A DNA stretch of 64,000 bases from Motilibacter rhizosphaerae (lineage in GTDB: Bacteria; Actinomycetota; Actinomycetes; Motilibacterales; Motilibacteraceae), in the NCBI RefSeq assembly GCF_004216915.1, contig NZ_SGXD01000003.1, positions 628,222 through 692,221 of the forward strand. The letters run 5' to 3'. The notes beneath the pieces were generated by a model. The model saw nothing but the letters and a program-made list of their open reading frames with translations, had not been told where the DNA came from and made no database searches. Below are positions 18,275 through 27,500 of the stretch, one piece after another. Made by a program: the position numbers and the translations under genes. Numbering within the stretch: the stretch's first letter is position 1; each line of letters starts with the position of its first letter.

Positions 18275-18467
18275 GGCCCGCAGGCTATCGGGCGATCATG
18301 ACGACGGGGAGTCCCCTCGAGCCCTGCACGAGCGCTGCTCGAGCGCTGCGCGCGCTCAGGCGCGGGCGCAGGGGGATTCCCGTGGGGCGGATCCTCGGTA
18401 GTCTGGTCGTGGGCTCGCGAGGGGGCGACCACCCGTTCATCGTCCCTCGACCGGAAGGCCACCGACC

Positions 18468-19457
18468 ATGCGCCTGCTCGTCACCGGAGGAGCCGGCTTC
18501 ATCGGCTCGCACTTCGTGCGCACCGCCCTCGCCGGGGGCTACCCCGGCCTGTCCGGAGCCCGGATCACCGTGCTCGACAAGCTGACCTACGCGGGGACGC
18601 TCACCAACCTCCCCGACGTGGACAGCACGCCCGAGCTCGAGTTCGTGCAGGGCGACATCAACGACGTCGACCTCGTCGACGGCCTGGTGGGCCAGTCCGA
18701 CGCCGTCGTGCACTTCGCGGCGGAGTCCCACGTGGACCGCTCGATCACGGGCGCGGCGGAGTTCGTCGTCACCAACGTGCTCGGCACCCAGACGCTGCTC
18801 GAGGCGGCGCTGCGCCACCGCCTGGCGAAGTTCGTGCACGTCTCCACCGACGAGGTCTACGGCTCGATCCCCGAGGGCTCCTGGCCGGAGACGCACGCGC
18901 TCGAGCCGAACTCGCCGTACTCCGCGTCGAAGGCGTCCTCGGACCTGCTCGCCCGGGCCTACGCCCGCACGCACGGCCTCGACGTCACGATCACCCGCTG
19001 CAGCAACAACTACGGGCCGCACCAGTTCCCCGAGAAGGTCATCCCGCTGTTCGTGACCAACCTGCTCGACGGGCTGACCGTGCCGCTCTACGGCGACGGG
19101 CTCAACGTGCGCGACTGGCTGCACGTCGACGACCACTGCCGCGGCATCTCGCTGGTCCTCGGCAAGGGCCGCGGCGGCGAGGTCTACAACATCGGCGGCG
19201 GCACCGAGCTCACCAACCGCGAGCTGACCGAGCGCCTGCTCGCCTCGGTCGGCGCCGACTGGTCGCGCGTCGTGCCGGTCGAGGACCGCAAGGGCCACGA
19301 CCGCCGCTACTCCGTCGACATCAGCAAGATCCACGCCGAGCTCGGCTACGAGCCCCAGGTCGAGTTCGACAAGGGCCTGGCGGACACGGTGGCGTGGTAC
19401 CGGGACAACCGCTCCTGGTGGGAGCCGCTCAAGCAGCGCGCCGCCCTCGGCGGCTGA
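18468..19457 (+). CDS. rmlB: dTDP-glucose 4,6-dehydratase
   Basis: This 329-residue extended short-chain dehydrogenase has the TGGAGFIGSH dinucleotide loop (6-15). The catalytic STDEVYG (about 124-130) carries the dehydratase-specific Asp-Glu pair, and YSASK follows at about 151-155. It oxidises and dehydrates dTDP-glucose to dTDP-4-dehydro-6-deoxyglucose with bound NAD. The ATG has GGAAGG about ten bases upstream. A TAGTCT -10-like element lies at 18399-18404. rmlD follows after only four bases, so the two are cotranscribed. Confidence 0.95.
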   Translation: MRLLVTGGAGFIGSHFVRTALAGGYPGLSGARITVLDKLTYAGTLTNLPDVDSTPELEFVQGDINDVDLVDGLVGQSDAVVHFAAESHVDRSITGAAEFVVTNVLGTQTLLEAALRHRLAKFVHVSTDEVYGSIPEGSWPETHALEPNSPYSASKASSDLLARAYARTHGLDVTITRCSNNYGPHQFPEKVIPLFVTNLLDGLTVPLYGDGLNVRDWLHVDDHCRGISLVLGKGRGGEVYNIGGGTELTNRELTERLLASVGADWSRVVPVEDRKGHDRRYSVDISKIHAELGYEPQVEFDKGLADTVAWYRDNRSWWEPLKQRAALGG

Positions 19458-19461
19458 CGCC

Positions 19462-20343
19462 GTGGCCACCTGGCTGGTGACCGGCGCGGGGGGCATGCTC
19501 GGGCGTGACGTCGTGTCGGTGCTGCGCGCCCGCGGCGAGCACGTCGACGCGCGGACCCGCGCCGACCTCGACCTCCTGCACGCCGGTGCCGTGGCTGCGG
19601 CCGTCGAGGGCGCGGACGTGGTCGTGAACTGCGCCGCGTGGACCGACGTCGACGGCGCCGAGACTGCGGAGGCGGCCGCGACCGAGCTCAACGGAACCGC
19701 GGTCGCCACACTCGCCGTCGCCGCCGCGCGGAGCGGGGCGCGCCTGCTGCACCCGTCCACGGACTACGTCTTCGCGGGCGACGGCACCACGCCGTACGCC
19801 GAGGACGCGCCGACGGCGCCGATCAACGCGTACGGCCGCTCGAAGCTCGTGGGAGAGGAGGCGGTCCGCCACCTGCACCCGGCGGGCGGCTTCGTCGTCC
19901 GCACCGCCTGGCTCTACGCCGTCCACGGGAAGAGCTTCGTCGGCACGATGGCACGGCTCGCGGCCGAGCGCGGGCCCGACGGCACGGTCGACGTGGTGGA
20001 CGACCAGCGCGGCCAGCCGACCTGGTCGCACGACCTGGCCGAGCAGCTCGTCGCCCTCGGCCTCGCCGACGCCCCGGCCGGGACCTACCACGGGACCAGC
20101 AGCGGCGAGACGACGTGGTACGGCCTGGCGCGGGAGACGTTCGCGCTGCTCGGCCACGACCCCGAGCGCGTCCTGCCCACGACGAGCGAGAAGTTCGTGC
20201 GGCCGGCCAAGCGGCCGGCGTACAGCGTGCTCGGGCACGGTGCGTGGGCCACGGCCGGGCTGGAGCCGCTGCGGGACTGGCGGGAGGCGCTGGCCGGCTG
20301 GGCTGCCGCCCACGCGCGTCAGGTGCCGGTCGTGTCCGTCTGA
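19462..20343 (+). CDS. rmlD: dTDP-4-dehydrorhamnose reductase
   Basis: This 293-residue protein has TGAGGMLGRD (NADPH-binding loop), the hallmark NCAAWTDVDGAE segment, STDYVFAGDG, YGRSKLVGE with the catalytic Tyr-Lys pair, and RTAWLYAVHGKSFV. This is the RmlD pattern. It reduces the C4 keto group to finish dTDP-L-rhamnose. The GTG start is four bases after the rmlB stop. Its last 25 coding bases overlap the 3' end of the convergent glycosyltransferase gene at 20319. That leaves no room for a terminator between them. Confidence 0.94.
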   Translation: MATWLVTGAGGMLGRDVVSVLRARGEHVDARTRADLDLLHAGAVAAAVEGADVVVNCAAWTDVDGAETAEAAATELNGTAVATLAVAAARSGARLLHPSTDYVFAGDGTTPYAEDAPTAPINAYGRSKLVGEEAVRHLHPAGGFVVRTAWLYAVHGKSFVGTMARLAAERGPDGTVDVVDDQRGQPTWSHDLAEQLVALGLADAPAGTYHGTSSGETTWYGLARETFALLGHDPERVLPTTSEKFVRPAKRPAYSVLGHGAWATAGLEPLRDWREALAGWAAAHARQVPVVSV

Positions 20344-21506
20344 CTCGCTGCAGCGGGGGGCGCGGCGGCGGTGACGCCGCCCAGGGCGGCGAGGAGCCTC
20401 CCGGCGACGGCGGTCCACGTGGACGACGCCGCACCCGCGTGCGCGCGCTCCCCGAAGGCCCTCGCGGTCGCCGGGTCCGCGAACCGGGTCATGGCTGTGA
20501 GCAGCGCGGCGTCGTCCTCGGGGTCCACCACTCGGCCCCCCTCCCCGACGAGGTCGGCCGCCCCTCCAGACGTCGTGCCGATGGAGCCGACGCCGGCCGC
20601 AGCCGCCTCGACGTAGACGATGCCGGCCGGCTCGTGGAGCGAGGGGACGACGAGGCAGGTCGCGCGCGCGTAGAGGGCGGCCAGGACGGTCTGGTCGGCG
20701 GGATCGCCCAGCGCGAGCACGCCGTGCCCCGTCACTCCGGGGGCCTCGACCGGGGGGTGCTCCCCGACGAGGTCGAGCGTCGCGGCCGGGACGCGCCTGC
20801 GCAGCTCCGCGAAGGCGCGCATCACGCGGTCGCCGTTCTTGCGCGTCCAGTCCCTGCCGACGAAGAGGAAGCGCGGGCGCGACCAGTCCCGCTCACCCAC
20901 CGGCGCCTGGAGGTCGCGCGCACCGAAGCCGACGACGCGTACCCGGTCGGTGGGGATCCCGTAGTCCGCGCAGACGCTGCGGGCGGCCCACTCCGAGCCG
21001 ACGCAGCACGCGATGGCACCGGCGAAGACCTGCCGTTGGCGCTCGACCACGCGGACGCGCTCCTCGGCGGAGAGCGCCCGGGCCCAGGGGTACTGCCCCG
21101 ACCGCAGCGCCTGGACCACCGTCTGGTCGTCGTACGTCACGTACGCCGATCCCGCCGGCAGTCGGAAGTCCGTGCCGAACTGGATGAAGGCGCCCGCCCC
21201 GGACCGGCGCGCGGCCCGGGCCGCCAGGAGGTTGCGAGCGGCTTCGAGCGGACGGCTCGCGACGAGCCGCGACTGGTTCTCCCGGTACGCGTCCCGGAGC
21301 GGGCGCCCCAGCTGCGCGGGCCTCAGCGCGAGCGCGGCGAGGGCGGCTTCGAGGCCCTGCTGGGACCTCGTGGGGAGCGTCGCGGCGACAGGCCGGCCGT
21401 CGACGCCCAGCGCACGCAGGCCGGCGAGGATGCCGCTCGGGGTGCCCGAGAAGCTCGAAGGGTCTGACGGGTCCTGCGAGCAGGCGACCCCGACGGCTCC
21501 CTGCAC
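20319..21506 (-). CDS. GT4 family glycosyltransferase
   Basis: This protein of about 395 residues starts with GVACSQDPSDPSSFSGTPSG, a variant first strand with the acceptor loop. It carries a donor domain beginning RPRFLFVGRDWTRKNGDRVM, and LVVPSLHEPAGIVYVEAAAAG with the family glutamates. A GTG at 21506 is preferred because GGAGAGGG precedes it by about five bases. A TTG at 21530 would add eight residues. It is isolated from the other minus-strand genes, convergent with rmlD, and plausibly uses the dTDP-rhamnose made next door; that is inference. The C-terminal overlap with rmlD is 25 bases on opposite strands. Confidence 0.87.
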   Translation of the reverse strand: MQGAVGVACSQDPSDPSSFSGTPSGILAGLRALGVDGRPVAATLPTRSQQGLEAALAALALRPAQLGRPLRDAYRENQSRLVASRPLEAARNLLAARAARRSGAGAFIQFGTDFRLPAGSAYVTYDDQTVVQALRSGQYPWARALSAEERVRVVERQRQVFAGAIACCVGSEWAARSVCADYGIPTDRVRVVGFGARDLQAPVGERDWSRPRFLFVGRDWTRKNGDRVMRAFAELRRRVPAATLDLVGEHPPVEAPGVTGHGVLALGDPADQTVLAALYARATCLVVPSLHEPAGIVYVEAAAAGVGSIGTTSGGAADLVGEGGRVVDPEDDAALLTAMTRFADPATARAFGERAHAGAASSTWTAVAGRLLAALGGVTAAAPPAAASQTDTTGT

Positions 21507-21563
21507 CCGGCCCTCTCCCACGCCGCGCAACGCTACCCGGGCCCGCGCGGGTGGACGCCGGGC

Positions 21564-22154
21564 TCACGCGCCCGCTGCCGCCGCCCCCAGCAGCGCGTCA
21601 GCCGCGGTCCGCCAGGCGGCACGCAGGTCGAACTCCTCCGGGGCGCGCAGCCACTGCAGCTGCAGCCCGTCCATCGCCGCCAGCACCTGCACCGCCGCGG
21701 CGTCGGGGTCGGGCACCTCGCCCGCGAGCCAGTCGGCGAACGTCTCCCGGGCCTGCCGGTCGCGCTCGACGAAGTACGCGTGGGCCGGGTGCTCGGGCGC
21801 CAGGGCCTCGGCGTCGAGCACGGTGTAGAGCCGGACGATCTCCGGCTGCCCGGCGTTGCGCTCGACGACGGCGTCGAGAAGCGCGCGGCCGCGCCCGGGC
21901 GTACCCGGCGGGAGGGCGACCTGGCGCGCCACGCTCTCGAGGTCGACGGCGTCGCGGTCGGAGAGGACGGCGAGCAGGATGCCGTCCTTGTCGCCGACGT
22001 GGTGGAGCAGGCCCGCCACGGTCATGCCGGCCGCCTCGGCCACCTGCTGCACCGTGACGCCGCGGAAGCCGCGCTCGGCGATGAGCCGGCGGGCGACGGC
22101 GACGATCTCCGCCCGCCGCTGGTCCGGGGGCAGCCGTCGGCGCAGACCCGGCAC
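21564..22154 (-). CDS. TetR family transcriptional regulator
   Basis: This 196-residue protein has an N-terminal TetR DNA-binding domain (about 11-60) with RAEIVAVARRLIAERGFRG, then VTVQQVAEAAGMTVAGLLHHVGDKDGIL, which contains the recognition helix. A helical ligand domain follows (about 75-190). The GTG start has GAGGAGGA four bases upstream. It is divergent from the GH3 glycosidase gene, and a 20-base palindrome lies between them over the GH3 promoter. The simplest reading is a repressor of the glycosidase, and perhaps of itself, released by a sugar or aglycone ligand. Confidence 0.92.
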   Translation of the reverse strand: MPGLRRRLPPDQRRAEIVAVARRLIAERGFRGVTVQQVAEAAGMTVAGLLHHVGDKDGILLAVLSDRDAVDLESVARQVALPPGTPGRGRALLDAVVERNAGQPEIVRLYTVLDAEALAPEHPAHAYFVERDRQARETFADWLAGEVPDPDAAAVQVLAAMDGLQLQWLRAPEEFDLRAAWRTAADALLGAAAAGA

Positions 22155-22184
22155 GGGCTCCTCCTCGGTGGTGGACGGCGGCGC

Positions 22185-22214
22185 TTGTGCTCCCGCGTCC
22201 CGGCAGCCTAGCCT
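22185..22214 (+). promoter_or_regulatory. candidate promoter of the GH3 gene
   Basis: TTGTGC (22185-22190) and TAGCCT (22209-22214) are separated by 18 bases. The predicted start of transcription, near 22221, falls inside the palindrome at 22219-22238. The overlapping TAGGCT on the other strand (22210-22205) could serve the divergent regulator gene. Confidence 0.5.
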
Positions 22215-22218
22215 TCGC

Positions 22219-22238
22219 TACCTACAAGACAGTAGATA
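22219..22238. promoter_or_regulatory. candidate TetR operator
   Basis: An imperfect palindrome, TACCTAC-N6-GTAGATA (6 of 7 arm positions match), lies immediately upstream of the GGAGG ribosome site of the GH3 gene and at or just after its predicted transcription start. Size, symmetry and position fit a TetR-type operator for the adjacent regulator. Confidence 0.6.
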
Positions 22239-22250
22239 AGGGAGGACGCA

Positions 22251-24416
22251 GTGGCAGGGACGGACTTCTCCGCAGCGCTCGAGGCTGTGCGCGGCGGGAC
22301 CAGCCCGGAGGAGGCCGCCGCCGGCCTCTACGCCGAGCTCACCGACGCCGAGCGGCTCGACCTGCTCGACGGGGACGAGGACTTCTGGCCGGGCATGCTC
22401 GACATGTTCCACAACGGCTACAACCTGCGCCCCTACGTCCACGGTGCAGTCCCCCGCCTCGGCATCCCCGGCCTGCGCTTCACGGACGGCCCGCGCGGGA
22501 TCGTCATGGGCAGCTCGACGGCGTTCCCGGTGTCGATGGCGCGCGGCGCGACCTGGGACCCCGAGCTCGAGGAGCGCGTCGGCGCGGTCATCGGCGCCGA
22601 GGGCCGGGCGCAGGGCGCCAACTTCTTCGCCGGCGTCTGCATCAACCTGCCCCGCCACCCCGCGTGGGGCCGCGCGCAGGAGACGTACGGCGAGGACCCC
22701 GTGATCCTCGGCGAGATGGGCGCGGCCCTGGTCCGCGGCGTCCGCCAGCACCTCATGGCCTGCGCCAAGCACTACGCACTCAACTCCATGGAGAACGCGC
22801 GCTTCACCGTCGACGTGCAGATCGACGAGGAGACGCTGCACGAGGTCTACCTGCCGCACTTCCACCGTGTGGTCGAGGAGGGCGCGGACGCGCTGATGAG
22901 CGCGTACAACTCGGTCAACGGCGAGTGGGCCGGCCAGAACGAGACGCTGCTGACGACGGTCCTGCGCGACTACTGGGACTTCTCCGGCGTGGTCGTCTCG
23001 GACTTCATCTGGGGCCTGCGCGACGCTGCGAAGTCCCTGCGGGCCGGGCTCGACGTCGAGGAGCCGCTGCGCCAGCAGCGCGGCGAGCACCTGGCGAAGG
23101 ACATCGAGGAGGGGCGCGCCAGCTGGGACGACGTACGCCGCTCCGGCGTCCGCATCCTCGCGACCCAGCTGCGCCACGCCGCGTCCCTGACCGAGGCCGA
23201 GCCCGACGCCTCCGTCGTCGCGTCCGCCGAGCACCGCGCGCTCGCACGGGAGACCGCTGCGCGGGCGATGGTGCTGCTGCGCAACGAGTCCGTCGACGGT
23301 GCTCCGGTCCTGCCGCTCGACGCCTCGAGCCTGCGCCGCGTCGCGGTCATCGGCCGCCTCGCCGACCAGGCGAACACCGGCGACCACGGCTCGTCCGACG
23401 TCCGTGCCCCCGAGGTCGTCACGGCGCTCGCGGGCCTGCGTGCCGCCCTGCCCGACGCCGAGGTCGTGCACGTCGACGCGGACGACCCGGCCGCCGCTGC
23501 GGCGGCTGCGGCGCAGGCGGACGTCGCGATCGTCGTGGCGGGCTACACCGCCGACGACGAGGGCGAGTTCATCGACCCCACCGCGTTCCGCGCCCCCGAG
23601 CTCGTCGCGCTCTACCCGCCGAGCGACGACCCCGACGCGCTCGACACCCTCTTCGGCACGGGGGAGACCAAGCCGCTGCAGGGCCCCGGCGGGGACCGCG
23701 CGCGGCTCACCCTGCGCCCGGTCGACGAGGAGATCATCCGCGCGGTGGCGCAGGCCAACCCGCGTACGGTCGTGGCGGTCGTCGCCGCCGGCGCCGTGGT
23801 CATCGAGGGGTGGCGGGAGTCCGTTCCCGGCATCGTCATGGCGTGGTACGCCGGCATGGAGGGCGGCCACGCCCTCGCCGACGTGCTGCTCGGCACCGTG
23901 GATCCCAGCGGCCGCCTGCCGTTCTCCATCCCCACGAGCGAGGAGCACCTGCCGGCCTTCGACCGCGACGCCACGACCGCGGTCTACGACCGCTGGCACG
24001 GGCAGAAGCTGCTCGACAAGCTGGGCGTGGAGGCGGCGTACCCGCTCGGGTTCGGCCTGTCCTACAGCAGCTTCTCGCTGTCGGAGGCCTCGGCCGAGCG
24101 CACCGGCCCCGAGAGCCTCGCCGTCGCGGTGACCGTCACCAACACCGGCGACCGGGACGGCCGGCACGTCGTCCAGGTCTACGGCGTGCGCCAGGACGGC
24201 GACCGCGCGGGCGAGCGGGCCCTGCTCGGGTTCGCCCCGATCGCCGTGCCAGCAGGCGGTTCCGCCTCCGTGCAGGTGACCGCCTCGCTGCGGCCGCTCG
24301 CCCGCTGGGACGCGCAGCAGCACGCGCTCGTGGTCCCGTCCGGAGCCGTGACCGTCGAGGCCGCGGCGTACGCCGGGGACCCCGGGCGCGTCGAGGCGCA
24401 GCTCCAGCTGGCCTAG
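22251..24416 (+). CDS. glycoside hydrolase family 3 beta-glycosidase
   Basis: This 721-residue protein has no signal peptide, so it should act in the cytoplasm. It has the GH3 layout: the N-terminal barrel with GLRFTDGPRG, the conserved KH pair at 173-174 (CAKHYALNS), and VVVSDFIWG with the likely nucleophile Asp 251. The C-terminal alpha/beta sandwich has ARAMVLLRNE, VAVIGRLAD and HGSSDV, and a C-terminal fibronectin-III-like module follows (from about 600: PLGFGLSYSSF, VTVTNTGDRDG). The family releases terminal beta-linked glucose, xylose or related sugars from oligosaccharides or glycosides. The GTG start has GGAGG five bases upstream. It is controlled most simply by the divergent TetR protein. 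Confidence 0.93.
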   Translation: MAGTDFSAALEAVRGGTSPEEAAAGLYAELTDAERLDLLDGDEDFWPGMLDMFHNGYNLRPYVHGAVPRLGIPGLRFTDGPRGIVMGSSTAFPVSMARGATWDPELEERVGAVIGAEGRAQGANFFAGVCINLPRHPAWGRAQETYGEDPVILGEMGAALVRGVRQHLMACAKHYALNSMENARFTVDVQIDEETLHEVYLPHFHRVVEEGADALMSAYNSVNGEWAGQNETLLTTVLRDYWDFSGVVVSDFIWGLRDAAKSLRAGLDVEEPLRQQRGEHLAKDIEEGRASWDDVRRSGVRILATQLRHAASLTEAEPDASVVASAEHRALARETAARAMVLLRNESVDGAPVLPLDASSLRRVAVIGRLADQANTGDHGSSDVRAPEVVTALAGLRAALPDAEVVHVDADDPAAAAAAAAQADVAIVVAGYTADDEGEFIDPTAFRAPELVALYPPSDDPDALDTLFGTGETKPLQGPGGDRARLTLRPVDEEIIRAVAQANPRTVVAVVAAGAVVIEGWRESVPGIVMAWYAGMEGGHALADVLLGTVDPSGRLPFSIPTSEEHLPAFDRDATTAVYDRWHGQKLLDKLGVEAAYPLGFGLSYSSFSLSEASAERTGPESLAVAVTVTNTGDRDGRHVVQVYGVRQDGDRAGERALLGFAPIAVPAGGSASVQVTASLRPLARWDAQQHALVVPSGAVTVEAAAYAGDPGRVEAQLQLA

Positions 24417-24422
24417 CAGGAG

Positions 24423-24456
24423 CGGCGGGACCGGGACCTCCGACCCGGTCCCGCCG
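24423..24456 (+). terminator. terminator after the GH3 gene
   Basis: A perfect 13-base-pair stem (24423-24435 with 24444-24456) with an 8-base loop begins six bases after the TAG stop codon. It separates the glycosidase from the large exported-protein gene downstream. Confidence 0.7.
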
Positions 24457-24595
24457 GCTCCCGCACCGCCGGCCGGGTGGCCCGAAGGTCCCGATCCACC
24501 ACCGCCGGCTCAGGGCGCGCCCACCCGGGCCGAAGCGGTCCGACGTGACCTCCGCGGGCTCCACCGCGGCGGCCCGGTGGACTGGAGCCCTGCGC

Positions 24596-27500
24596 GTGCC
24601 CTCTGCTTCCCTCGCCCGTCGTGCCGCCTCCTCCGCCGTCGCGGCTGCCCTGGCCGTCGGGACCCTGTCCGCCGTGGTCGTGGTCGGGACGGCCGCGACC
24701 GCCAGCGCCGCCACCACCGTCGACCTCGCGTACGCGCCGCTGACGTTCGACCACAGCGCGGGCAAGTTCACCGACGTCGTCGGCAACGGCAAGGCCAACG
24801 GCGACGTCGTCGTCTACAAGAACGTCGGCCCCGCAGGCAAGCCGGCCATCGACGCGGTCGTCACGACCACCCTGTCGGGGGCGGCGTTCCTGAACACCAC
24901 GACCAGCTACGACGCTCCCGGCTCCGCGTCGACGGCTGCCGCGCCGTTCCAGGCCGACATCTCCACGAGCGGCACGAACGGCACGGCGCAGTTCACGTTC
25001 GCGTTCTACGCGGCCGGCACGTACACCCTCCCCGGCTCGGGCACGCCCGTCGTGCTGCGCAACGTCGCGGTCACGTCGATCGACCTCGACTCGTCGGGAT
25101 CCGGCCTGCAGTTCACCGACTTCACCGGGTTCCAGGACTACACGATGATGTCCGCCGGGAACGGCGGGAAGATCACCGCACCGACCGCGCAGGGCGGCCA
25201 GCGCGTGCGGTTCCTCACCTCGGACACCAGCAACTCCAGCGCGATCCCGCAGGACCAGGTCGAGGTCGACTTCGACCGCCTGCAGCAGGTCAGCATCAGC
25301 GTGGGCGCGACCGCGACCTCGTCCACCAACTACTTCGGCCTGCTCTTCTCGCCCGCCGACTGGACCGGGGTGACGACGCCCACGCGGACCGCCAACCCGT
25401 ACAACGTCGCGCCGACGACCACCAGCTCGACCTACTGGGTGCAGTCGGGGACGCCGACCGTGCTGCCCCGCAGCGCTTTCGGCACCTACGCGGACGCCGA
25501 CGGCAACCCGATGGCGGGCGTCCGGATCCCGACCCTGCCGGCCAACGGCACCTTCCAGTACGACGGGAGCGGCACCTGGCAGCCCGTGACGGCGGGACAG
25601 CTCGTCTCCAGCGAGGACGTCGACGCCGGCCTGCTCCGCTTCTCCCCGGGAGCGGCCGCGAGCGTGGGGCCCGTCGGCTTCGTCGTCAACGACGGCCTCG
25701 CCGACAGCGCCGGCGGGACGACGCTGACGGTCGGCATCGCTGCACAGGGCCAAGCGATCACCTTCGCCGCGCCGCCCTCGACGGCGACGGGCCGCGCCTT
25801 CGCCTCCGGCGCGGTGGCCAGCTCGGGCCTGCCGGTCACGCTGACCAGCAGCACCAACGGGATCTGCACCGCCAGCGGCAGCACCATCACGACGATCGCC
25901 ACCGGGACCTGCACGGTGCAGGCGGACCAGGCCGGCAGCGCGTCGTACGCCACCGCCGTCCCCGTCACGCGGTCCTTCCAGGTCGTCGCCCCCGTCGCGC
26001 AGACGGTGACCTTCACCCAGCCGACCGACAAGGTCCTCACCACCGGCCCGCTCCTCTTCGCCTCCGGCGCCACGGCGTCGTCCGGCCTGCCGGTCACCCT
26101 GACCTCGCTGACCCCCGCGGTGTGCTCGACCAGCGCGCAGGCCATCAGCGCCGACGCGGCCGGTACCTGCACGGTGCAGGCCTCGCAGGCCGGGGACGCG
26201 ACCCGGACGGCGGCGACCCCCGTCAGCCGCTCGTTCGCGGTCACCGCGACGACCTGGACGGTGACCTACTCGGCCAACGGCGGCACGGGTTCTGTGGCCT
26301 CCGGCACCTTCTCCGCGGGCGGCTCGACTCCCGTCGCTGCCGGCACCGGACTGGGCCGTGCGGGGTACCGCTTCGCCGGCTGGAACACCGCCGCGGCCGG
26401 CACGGGCACGGCGTACGCCGCCGGCAGCACGTACGCCGTGGCCGCCGACGCGACGCTCTACGCCCAGTGGGTCCAGCAGGTCACCGTGGCCTACTCGGCC
26501 AACGGCGGCACCGGCAGCGTCACCAGCGACACCGTGGACGTCGGGTCGGCGACCACCATCCGCTCCGGGGCGCCGCTGAGCCGCACCGGCTCGGTCTTCA
26601 CCGGCTGGAGCACCACGCCCTCCGGTCCGGGCACGGCCCGCGCCGTCGGCTCGAGCTTCACGCCGGTCGCCAGCACGACGCTGTACGCGCGGTGGAACGC
26701 CACCCCGGTCGTCACCGGCGGCACCACGCAGACCATCGCGCTGCACGGCACCCCCGGCGCCGTCACCGCGACCGACGCGGACGGCGACCCGCTCACCTTC
26801 TCGGCGACCGGACCCCTGCCGGCCGGCCTCGCGCTCGGCTCCGACGGGACCTTCACCGGCACCGCCACCCTCGCCGGCACGTACGTCGCCACGCTCAGCG
26901 TCGACGACGGCCGCACGGGCGGGCTCGCCACCGCGCCGCTCACGATCGTCGTGAGCGCCGCCCCCGGCGCCCCGGGAACCGCGCCGGACGACGTGCGCAC
27001 GCCCGCCGGCGCCCCGGTCACGGTCCCGGTGCTCGCCAACGACACCGACCCCTCGGGCTGGGCCCTGTCGGTCACGTCGGTCGCGCCCGCCGCGCACGGC
27101 ACCCCTACGCTCACCAGTGGCGTCGTGACGTACGCGCCGCAGCCCGGCTGGTCCGGCACGGACGCCTTCACCTACACGATCGGCGACGGGCACGGCGGGG
27201 TGGCCGTGGGCACCGTCACGGTCACGGTGACGCCGGTCGCCGTCGCGGACACCGCCACCACCACCGGCACCGCGCCGGTGGAGGTCGCCGTGCTCGGCAA
27301 CGACGCCGGCACGCTCGACCCGACGACGGTGCGCATCCTCACCCCGCCGGCGCACGGCACCACCACGGTGCTCGCCTCCGGCCGGGTCGCGTACGCCGCG
27401 GCTCCGGGCTTCGCCGGCACCGACACCTTCGGCTACGACGCGGCGGACGCCGCGGGCTCACGGACCGCGAGCACCGTCGCCGTCACTGTGCAGGCGCCGG

